DNA of 64,000 bases from Streptomyces typhae (GTDB taxonomy: Bacteria; Actinomycetota; Actinomycetes; Streptomycetales; Streptomycetaceae). The DNA lies in contig NZ_WPNZ01000022.1 in NCBI RefSeq assembly GCF_009755605.1, positions 1 to 64,000 of the forward strand, read 5' to 3'. A model generated the notes under the pieces. It saw nothing but the letters and a program-made list of their open reading frames with translations. It made no database searches and had not been told where the DNA came from. The translations under genes and the position numbers were made by a program. Positions 1-7,002 of the stretch are shown piece after piece; position 1 is the first letter of the stretch, and the number at the start of each line of letters is the position of its first letter.

Positions 1-186
1 CGGGACCCGGCCGCCGCCCACCGGACCGGGCAGGCCCGCACCCGGCCCCGCACCAGGCCGGGGCCGGGCCCGGTCCGGCACCGCGCCGGGCGCACAGCCC
101 GCCGGGACACCGGCACCGGCCGGCGCCGCCCGGTGGCCGGACCGCCCGCACGGGCCGGGCCGGTGAGGCGGCAGGCGGCAGGGGGG
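1..186. other. GC-rich non-coding stretch
   Basis: I see no supported gene here. The stretch is dominated by CCGG/GGCC runs and lies downstream of the receptor gene on the minus strand. It may hold that gene's terminator, but no single convincing stem stands out from the many GC repeats. Confidence 0.4.
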
Positions 187-882
187 TCAGGTCCGGGCAG
201 CGGCGGCGGTGTCCTCCTGGGCCCGGTGCTGCTTCATCGCCTCCTCATACACCCACTCCCCGCGCTGCAGGGAGAAGTCCAGGCGGGCCAGCACCGCCGG
301 GGAGGCGATCGCCGACATCAGATAGGAGTAGAAGTCCAGCACCCGCTCCTGCAGGTCCTCCCGGCCCGTCAGGATCCCCGACAGGACCTGGACCCCGGTG
401 AACGCCGCCACGAACACCTTCACCACCCGCGCCAGATCCACGTGCGGCAGGATCTCCCCGGCCGCTTTCGCCTTCTCGAACAGCTCGGTGGTGTGCACCA
501 GCCAGCCCTCGACCGGCACCCGCCGGTCCAGCAGGTCCTTAGGGCCGCCCTGCTCGACCGTCAGACGCATACTGCCCTGCACGATCGGGTCCCCGGTGCC
601 CTTCTGCAGCAGCCGCGCCAGCAGCACCGCCTCATCGATGGACATCTGCAGATGCAGCTCGTGCGCCGGCACCGCGGGCAACCCGCCCACCTGCGCATCC
701 AGCACACCCTGCGCCAGCTCCTCCTTCGAAGCGAAGTGGAAATACAGCGCACCCTTGGTCAGCCCCGACCTCTTCAGGATCTCCGAGATCGTCGCCGCCT
801 CATAACCGACATCGTCGAAGACCTCGGCCGCCGCCGCCAAAATCGCCTTCCGCGTGCGAATCGCTCGCTCTTGCCGCGCCAC
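187..882 (-). CDS. TetR-family gamma-butyrolactone/butenolide autoregulator receptor (AvaR/ScbR-like)
   Basis: A 231-aa repressor. The N-terminus (about residues 3-50) is a TetR helix-turn-helix with TRKAILAAAAEVF, AATISEILKRSG and the recognition segment LTKGALYFHFASKEEL, the signature of the ArpA/ScbR/AvaR class. The rest fits the all-helical ligand-binding domain of that class in length. Such receptors repress autoregulator biosynthesis and antibiotic regulators until bound by a gamma-butyrolactone or butenolide. I chose the GTG at 882 because GGAGG lies 7 nt upstream; longer frames run into non-coding GC-rich DNA. The gene is divergent from an acyl-CoA oxidase across about 600 bp that carries an ARE-like palindrome, so autoregulation and control of the oxidase are likely (inference). 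The class is clear. Whether the ligand is a butyrolactone or an avenolide-type butenolide is not shown. Confidence 0.9.
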   Translation of the reverse strand: MARQERAIRTRKAILAAAAEVFDDVGYEAATISEILKRSGLTKGALYFHFASKEELAQGVLDAQVGGLPAVPAHELHLQMSIDEAVLLARLLQKGTGDPIVQGSMRLTVEQGGPKDLLDRRVPVEGWLVHTTELFEKAKAAGEILPHVDLARVVKVFVAAFTGVQVLSGILTGREDLQERVLDFYSYLMSAIASPAVLARLDFSLQRGEWVYEEAMKQHRAQEDTAAAART

Positions 883-1241
883 AGGCGCACCTCCGCAACC
901 CCCGCTGCACGGACCAGGACGGGCAGCCCCGCACCCCCGCACCCCGCAACACCGGGACACAGACACACAAGACCACCACCACACACACCACCCCCACCCG
1001 GCCCGGCCCGGAACCACAGCCGAAACCAAACCCACAGCCACAGCCACCGGAGCCGCAACCGCGGCCCGCGGCCACGGCCGCACCCGGCAGCCGCACCCGG
1101 GCGGCCACGCCCCGAAGACTGCCCCCGCGGCACTGCCGCGGAGACGGGACGGCCCGCCCGGCGGACGGGACGGTGATGCATGTCCGCCGCCCCCGCCCTC
1201 CGCCCGAGGGGCAGAGGACAGGAGCCAACACACCCCATAAT

Positions 1242-1261
1242 AAAACCAGGCGAGCGGTTTT
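1242..1261. promoter_or_regulatory. ARE-like operator for the autoregulator receptor
   Basis: Perfect 6-bp arms, AAAACC and GGTTTT, are separated by 8 bp (AGGCGAGC). The length, the AAACC/GGTTT arms and the position between a receptor gene and its target fit the autoregulatory element bound by ScbR/AvaR/BarA-type repressors. Binding is inferred. Confidence 0.65.
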
Positions 1262-1393
1262 GCAACGATTCTCGATCACGCATTCCCGGCAGCACACACC
1301 CGCCCGCCCCGCCCGTACCCGCCCCGGCCAGGCCCTGCAACCGTCAACTACCCCTGAAATATGCGCTTTTGATACGAGGCACGGCTTCGAGAA

Positions 1394-1429
1394 GACCTCC
1401 CGAAACGTTTTACAAGAAACCGGGGGGTC
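1394..1429. promoter_or_regulatory. Inverted repeat upstream of acyl-CoA oxidase
   Basis: The arms GACCTCCCG and CGGGGGGTC pair at 8 of 9 positions around an 18-bp AT-rich centre containing AAACGTTT and AGAAACC. It sits 56 bp before the acyl-CoA oxidase start and could be a second regulator site or overlap the promoter. Confidence 0.35.
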
Positions 1430-1484
1430 CGTATCTTTGGTCTCCGCACCGCCCTCCGACTCGGCGTCCGTACGGGAGAGGTCC

Positions 1485-4400
1485 ATGACCCTGCTGACCG
1501 TAAAGAACCACGCCCAGCACAACCGCGAGACGGCACCAGCAGAGCGGAACACCCCCGCTCACCAGCCCACCCCGCCCCCCGCCCCCACCACCCCGGACAC
1601 CCCCGCGCACACCGGGCCGGACACCGGCCCCCACACCGCGCACACCACCCCGGACACGGCGGAACACAACGGACCGGACACCACCCCGGACACACCCACC
1701 GGAACCGGCCCCACCACAGACACAGACACCACGGGCACCACGGGCACCACGGGCACCACGGGCACCACGGGCACCACGGGCACTCACGCCACCGCACACA
1801 CCACAAACACCGAGGGCACCACAACCACCACGGACGTGACGGGCGTGACGGGCACTACGGGCGTGACTGACACCGCCAGCACCGCCAGCACCGCCAGCAC
1901 CGCCAGCACCGCCAGCACCGCCGACGCAGACACCACGGCCTCAAACCCCACCCCCCACCACACCACCGGCCACAGCACCACAAACGGCACCACCACGCAT
2001 GACAGCACCACAGACAGCGCCACCACGCACAACAGCACCGACACGAACACCCACACCGACGCACCCACCAACGCGCCCGCAACCGCGCCCGCACACCCCA
2101 CCACAGACCCCGACCAGGACCCCGAAACCCGCACCACCATCAACGAACTCACCCACCTCCTCTTCAACGGCGACGACCTCGACCGCCTCCACACCCCCTG
2201 GCGCAACCTCATCTCCACCGACGAATTCCGCCCCCAACCCGGCCTCACCCCCACCCAACAAATCACCCGCTCCTACCAACGCCTCCACCACGTCAACAAC
2301 ACCGCCGGCCCCCACCCCCACACCCTCCCCCAAGACCCCCAACGCCTCGCCGCCATGCACGAATGGCTCGGCCCCATCGACGGCGGCCTCACCTCCCTCG
2401 CCAGCATCCACTACAACCTCTTCCTCGGCAGCCTCCTCGACCACAACCACACCCCCACCACAACCACCCCGGACACAAACAGCCCGGACACAGACACCAC
2501 AACCACCAGAAACACCGGGAACACCGGGAACACCGGGAACACCCCGGACACCGCAGAAACCGGGAACACCGGCGAAACCGGGAACACCAGGGAAACCACC
2601 TCAGCCCGGAAGACCCAGAAGGCCGGAGAGACCCAGCAGGCCCAAGAGGTCCAGGAGGCGGGGAAGACCGCAGAAGCCACAGACACCGGGAAGAACGCCA
2701 ACACCGGGGCGAACACAAACACCAGAGAAACCAGGCAGATCGAGGAGACCGGGAACACCGGAGAAACCAGGAACACCGGGGCGAACGGGGGGACCGGAGA
2801 GAACGGGGAGGCCGGGAACACCGGGAACACCGGGGCGAACGGGGAGACCGGGAACACCGGGAACACCGGGGCGAACGGGGGGAGCGGGAACACCGGGAAC
2901 ACCGGGGCGAACGGGGGGAGCGGGAACACCGGGGAGACCGGGGAGGCCAGGACACCCCTGACCACCCGCGACCTCACCCCCTACCTCCACCTCGAACAAA
3001 CAGGAACGTTTCTCTGCACCGAACTCGAACACGGCAACGACGCCGCCAACCTCCAGACCACCGCCACCTACAACCCCACCACCAAAGGCTTCACCCTCCA
3101 CACCCCCAACCCCGGCGCCCAGAAATTCATGCCCAACACCAGCCCCCTCGGAGGACCCAAAACCGCCCTCGTCGCCGCCCGCCTCACCACCCACGGCCAC
3201 GACCAAGGCGTCCACCTCTTCCTCGTCCCCCTCACCAACCACCACGGCCCCCACCCCCACATCACCACCCACACCCTCCCCACCCGCACCGGCCCCACCA
3301 TCGACCACAGCCTCACCTCCTTCCACCACCTCCCCCTCCCCCCCACCGCACTCCTCCAAGCCCCCCACAGCCACCTCGACCAACACGGCACCCACCACAC
3401 CACCATCGGCAACCCCCGCAAACGCTTCCTCCGCACCCTCAACCGCGTCACCCTCGGCAAACTCTGCATGAGCGCCGCCTGCCTCGGCATGGCCCGCACC
3501 GCCCTCACCACCGCCATCACCTACGCCCACAACCGCCACATCCAAGGCCCCCACAAAAACCAACGCATCCCCCTCACCGCCCACCGCACCCACCACCAAC
3601 CCCTCCTCACCCACCTCGCCACCACCTACGCCCTCACCCTCCTCCACCGCACCACCCTCCACCAATACACCCAAACCCTCAAAAACCCCCACACCACCCC
3701 CCAACAACGCGACACCATCGAACGCCAAATCGCCCTCACCAAAGCCATCACCACCTGGCAATGCCGCACCATCGCCATCGAATCCCGCGAACGCTGCGGA
3801 GCCCAAGGCCTCTTCCCCTACAACAACCTCCTCGAACAACAACTCAACATCGAAGGCGGCATCACCGCCGAAGGCGACAACCTCGTCATCACCACCAAAG
3901 CCGCCTCCGAAATGCTCTTCAACCACCAACCCCCACCCCCCACCCCACCCACCCACCCCCACACCCCCCAAACCCCCTACCAACAACTCACCGACCCCCA
4001 CCACCTCCGCAACCTCCTCCTCACCCTCGAAACCATCCACCAACACAACGCCCGCACCGCCCTCAGAAACGCACCCCCCGGCAACCCCATCAACCGCTGG
4101 AACAACGCCAGCACCCACGCCCTCGACATGGCCCACACCCACACCCACCGCCTCGCCGCCGACGCCTTCCTCACCACCATCAACAACACCACCCACCCCC
4201 CCACCAAACACCTCCTCACCACCCTCTACCGCCTCTACACCTACACCCAACTCACCCCCCACACCACCACCCTCATCACCCACAACCAACTCACCCACAC
4301 CCACACCAACACCCTCCCCACCGCCATCACCAACACCCTCAACACCCTCACCCCCCACCTCAAAACACTCACCCAAGCCCTCCACACCCCACCCCAATAC

Positions 4401-4928
4401 CTCACCCACATCCCCCTCACCCACCCCAACTACACCCACCACATCCCCACCCACACCACCCACACCAACAGCGCCAACAGCGCCAACAGCGCCAACAGCG
4501 CCAACAGCGCCAACAGCGCCAACACCAACCACAACGGCAACAGCACCAACACCAACCACAGCACCACCCACAACGGCAACACCAACACCAACCACAGCAA
4601 CGGTCAGACACACACCAGCACCAACGGCAGCAATGGCAACGGCAACGGCAACGGCAACCAGGGATACAACTGGGGTGACAGCGCACCAGCCGACCACACC
4701 ACCCACGGACAGATGCACACCACCACCAGCACCACCAGCAGGCCCAGCACCAGCAACCCGGCCAACAACCCAAACAACAACCCACTCAGCAACCGCCACT
4801 ACCTACACACCAACACCCCCACCACCAACCACTGCAACCACCCCGACTGCCTCATCGACAACACCCACTGCATCACCACACCCACACCCACACCCACACC
4901 CCGAGCCCTACACACCACCACCCCCTAA
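1485..4928 (+). CDS. Acyl-CoA oxidase-like protein with three large low-complexity insertions
   Basis: A 1147-aa protein; usual acyl-CoA oxidases have about 600-700 aa. Recognisable blocks are an N-terminal helical region (about 213-320, with LTHLLFNGDDLDRLHTPW), the acyl-CoA dehydrogenase-like core (from about 493, with FLCTELEHGNDAANLQT and FMPNTSPLGGPKTALVAA) and a C-terminal region with RERCGAQGLF and EGDNLVITTKA, where EGDN carries the family's catalytic Glu. Between and around them lie low-complexity blocks: residues 1-210 (TTG, STA repeats), about 321-492 (NTG, ETG, ANGG repeats) and from about 985 to the end (NSA repeats, then H/N/T/S-rich). The start at 1485 has GGGAGAGG just upstream. 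Streptomyces Aco enzymes act in avenolide-type butenolide biosynthesis, and the neighbouring receptor supports that role here. From about 3000 the coding strand is almost G-free, rich in CAC, ACC, AAC and CCC codons. Confidence 0.82.
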   Translation: MTLLTVKNHAQHNRETAPAERNTPAHQPTPPPAPTTPDTPAHTGPDTGPHTAHTTPDTAEHNGPDTTPDTPTGTGPTTDTDTTGTTGTTGTTGTTGTTGTHATAHTTNTEGTTTTTDVTGVTGTTGVTDTASTASTASTASTASTADADTTASNPTPHHTTGHSTTNGTTTHDSTTDSATTHNSTDTNTHTDAPTNAPATAPAHPTTDPDQDPETRTTINELTHLLFNGDDLDRLHTPWRNLISTDEFRPQPGLTPTQQITRSYQRLHHVNNTAGPHPHTLPQDPQRLAAMHEWLGPIDGGLTSLASIHYNLFLGSLLDHNHTPTTTTPDTNSPDTDTTTTRNTGNTGNTGNTPDTAETGNTGETGNTRETTSARKTQKAGETQQAQEVQEAGKTAEATDTGKNANTGANTNTRETRQIEETGNTGETRNTGANGGTGENGEAGNTGNTGANGETGNTGNTGANGGSGNTGNTGANGGSGNTGETGEARTPLTTRDLTPYLHLEQTGTFLCTELEHGNDAANLQTTATYNPTTKGFTLHTPNPGAQKFMPNTSPLGGPKTALVAARLTTHGHDQGVHLFLVPLTNHHGPHPHITTHTLPTRTGPTIDHSLTSFHHLPLPPTALLQAPHSHLDQHGTHHTTIGNPRKRFLRTLNRVTLGKLCMSAACLGMARTALTTAITYAHNRHIQGPHKNQRIPLTAHRTHHQPLLTHLATTYALTLLHRTTLHQYTQTLKNPHTTPQQRDTIERQIALTKAITTWQCRTIAIESRERCGAQGLFPYNNLLEQQLNIEGGITAEGDNLVITTKAASEMLFNHQPPPPTPPTHPHTPQTPYQQLTDPHHLRNLLLTLETIHQHNARTALRNAPPGNPINRWNNASTHALDMAHTHTHRLAADAFLTTINNTTHPPTKHLLTTLYRLYTYTQLTPHTTTLITHNQLTHTHTNTLPTAITNTLNTLTPHLKTLTQALHTPPQYLTHIPLTHPNYTHHIPTHTTHTNSANSANSANSANSANSANTNHNGNSTNTNHSTTHNGNTNTNHSNGQTHTSTNGSNGNGNGNGNQGYNWGDSAPADHTTHGQMHTTTSTTSRPSTSNPANNPNNNPLSNRHYLHTNTPTTNHCNHPDCLIDNTHCITTPTPTPTPRALHTTTP
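1729..1925 (+). repeat. In-frame short tandem repeats in the acyl-CoA oxidase N-terminus
   Basis: Nine-base units (ACGGGCACC, encoding TTG/TGT) recur in tandem around 1732-1785, and a run of GCCAGCACC units (STA) occupies about 1881-1920. They are in frame and lie in the non-conserved N-terminal extension. Confidence 0.8.
2512..2945 (+). repeat. In-frame NTG/ETG repeat block splitting the oxidase
   Basis: Repeats based on AACACCGGG and ACCGGGGCGAACGGGG encode NTG, ANGE and ANGG units. The block is inserted between the N-terminal helical part and the core of the oxidase. Unlike the C/A-rich rest of the gene it is G-rich on the coding strand. Shifted frames read as collagen-like Pro-Gly-Thr strings because of the 3-base periodicity. 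Confidence 0.75.
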
Positions 4929-5203
4929 CCCACCAACCCACCAACCCCAACCCACCAGCAACAGCAACCCACCAACAACAAGAGCAACCACGACAGCCCC
5001 CCCAACACACCACAGGCCGCGGCGCACGAGGGACGCCACGACCCACACACCCACACCCACCAGCACCCAGGAGCCGCCACCTACAAGCAACCACCACGAC
5101 AGCAAGCGCGCCTAACGGACAAGGTGCTCTGCCCCTACACACCCGACTACGCCCGGCCCCTGCCTCACTTCAGCAGCGCACCGAACGGGGCCCGCACATC
5201 AAG
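4929..5203. other. C/A-rich intergenic region after acyl-CoA oxidase
   Basis: I see no gene. The C/A-rich, G-poor composition of the preceding gene continues to about 5110 and then returns to typical composition, so the bias is not confined to coding sequence. Confidence 0.4.
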
Positions 5204-5864
5204 TCAGCCCTCCCGGCCCCGCCACATGGTCACGCAGACCTCGTTCGCCTCCATGTCCGCAAGCAACCAGAACGCAGGAGCACCAGACGCCGACACCAAC
5301 CGGCCCCCAGCCGCCAGTGCATCCTCAACCCGACCGAGCGCCTCGTCATGCGGAACGCAGACATCGATGTGCAGACGATTACGCTGCGGACACGCACCAC
5401 CCACCCGCTCAAACCACATCGCCGGCCCCCGCCTCACCGAATCCACCAACAGACCCTCCGACCCCTCCGCACCTGCCTCGGCGACATAGCCCAGCACAGC
5501 GGCCCAGAACGGCCGGAATCTCCGCGATGTTCAGAGCGTCAATCCCGATCTCCATGAGCTGAACGGATCGCCGGACCCCGGTATCGGTGTCCGGCTTCGG
5601 CAGGAACCCGGACTCGCCAACAGCAGCCGAGATACGCCGCGCCAACTCGACATCCCGATCAGTCGCCGCCGCGCAGTCCAACGACTGCACAGTGAACACA
5701 ACCTGATCAGCACGTACATCGACCCTCACGTGGCGATCGGTATCGTCACCGCACACAGCCACAGCCTCCGCTGCCAAACCGATCGCTTGAGTCAATGTCC
5801 GGCCCCTTACTGGCCCCCAGCCAGCAGACGTCCTGGATCTCGACTGGGCACCGGCACCGGCCAT
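5204..5864 (-). pseudogene. Frameshifted pterin-4a-carbinolamine dehydratase-like/VOC fusion
   Basis: Two minus-strand frames join into one recognisable protein. The upstream frame (from the ATG at 5864) gives a dehydratase-like region ending RDVELARRISAAVG and then ALNIAEI. The downstream frame continues with PFWAAVLGYVAEAG, a glyoxalase/VOC segment ending in HIDVCVPHDEALGRVEDAL. Dehydratase-like plus VOC fusions of this type are common in actinobacteria. The break is at about 5507, where one extra C in the CCGG context shifts the frame; removing it would read I-R-P-F-W. Codon use is less GC-rich than in neighbours and the N-terminus looks eroded. It is either a real pseudogene or a one-base sequence error. 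Confidence 0.6.
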
Positions 5865-6235
5865 GTTGCAACGAACCTGCAATCCGGAAGGCCTCAACAC
5901 GAATCCCAACGTGCACGAAGCCGCTTGTGACGACCGACAACCGACGACATAAACCCCACTGACCACGATGACCAGGACAGCAGCGCGGCACCGGGCGCCG
6001 GGCACCGGGGTACAGGCGCGCAGAACTCACAGATTGCAGTGGCCTATGCCGGAGCCATTACCTGCCGCACGGGCCACAGCACAGTCGGCCACGAGTACGG
6101 CCATGTCTATGGTCCATCAACGGCAAACGGTCCCGCGCTCACCTCGCCCCCAGCAGTCCGTGATGAAACGCGCCGCCAGCCACGCACGGGCCGACCACCG
6201 CGCGCGCCACACTGCGAGTGCAGGATCGGCCGAAC
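5865..6235. other. Intergenic region with no supported gene
   Basis: Overlapping open frames on both strands show no family resemblance and no good ribosome binding site. I see no clear structure. Confidence 0.4.
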
Positions 6236-6697
6236 TCACAGGACGTCAGGCGAGCAGGCCTCCGCGATTGCGTGAGTGTCCCAGTAGAACGGACGGACCT
6301 CGGTGATCTGCCGGTCTCTGACCGTGATCGTCTGCAGAATGGGGAAGCCGAGCTCACGTCCCGTCGCACGAGCGCGAGCATGGACCTGGGTGAGCACGAC
6401 GGCCGTCTCGCCGGTGGCGAGGAACTTCTGCTCCACCATGTCGAATTTCTCCCAGACCCGTCCCATCGCGAGGAAGAACTCCGCCAGTCCGGTGTGCCCG
6501 CGCCAAGTACCTCCGTACGGCAGGGCGTCTGCCTGGTGCAGCACGACACCCGGCGCGAAGAACGGCGCGAGCACATCGAACGAAGCCCTACCAGGCCCCC
6601 CGGCCGCCAGGTATTGCGCCTCAGCCGCATACATGCCGGTGAGGACTGTCACTGAGTCTGTGATGGATGACAACGTCATGGTGCCAGCGTGATCCAT
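6236..6697 (-). CDS. SnoaL-like/NTF2-fold protein
   Basis: A 153-aa protein of the size and pattern of SnoaL-like, NTF2-fold domains: an N-terminal helix (VTVLTGMYAAEAQYL), the segment LAPFFAPGVVLHQADALPYGGTWRGHTGLAEFF, then strands including LATGETAVVLTQVHARARATG and a C-terminal EVRPFYWDTHAI. These proteins are small cyclases, isomerases or proteins of unknown role; the substrate cannot be told here. The ATG at 6697 has AGGAGG 7 nt upstream. It stands alone, with non-coding DNA on both sides. Confidence 0.75.
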   Translation of the reverse strand: MDHAGTMTLSSITDSVTVLTGMYAAEAQYLAAGGPGRASFDVLAPFFAPGVVLHQADALPYGGTWRGHTGLAEFFLAMGRVWEKFDMVEQKFLATGETAVVLTQVHARARATGRELGFPILQTITVRDRQITEVRPFYWDTHAIAEACSPDVL

Positions 6698-7002
6698 ACA
6701 GCCGCCTCCTACTGGCGGAAATCAGACACCGCTGTGCACAGCGATGGGTACTCCCCGCATTCCAGTGTCGGCCTGCGCCGCTATCGGCCTACCCGGCGGA
6801 GCGTTGGTGGGCCGCCGCTCCCTCATCCGGTTCATGTCGGGGAACTCGATGACCAGAAGCCGGGAGGCCCCCAGGTGCCTTCTACGGGCTGCGGAGGGGC
6901 CCGCGACCAGGTATCAGCCGCCGTGAGTGGGTGGTCCGTGCAGCCGAGACATTGCGCGCTGCGGGTCCGCCGGCCGTTCAGGGGCAGAGTCGTGGGCCTT
7001 CT

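Larger units (their letters stand above)
883..1484. promoter_or_regulatory. Divergent promoter region between receptor and acyl-CoA oxidase
   Basis: This roughly 600-bp region has no convincing gene. Its first part (883-1190) is C/A-rich low-complexity DNA. The part from 1235 to 1440 is much more AT-rich than its surroundings and contains the ARE-like palindrome at 1242-1261 and a second inverted repeat at 1394-1429, so both promoters probably lie there. Confidence 0.6.

Noticed and set aside
2363..4678. Long plus-strand frame rich in His, Pro and Arg
   Set aside because: It is the +2 shadow of the oxidase; conserved catalytic segments such as EGDNLVI are only in the other frame.
2601..4799. 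Long minus-strand frame of 732 codons with PGLPGVPAPPVRPGV-like collagen-type sequence
   Set aside because: It is the antisense of the acyl-CoA oxidase repeats; the 3-base periodicity of the repeats creates Gly-Pro strings in other frames, and no ribosome binding site or conserved domain supports it.
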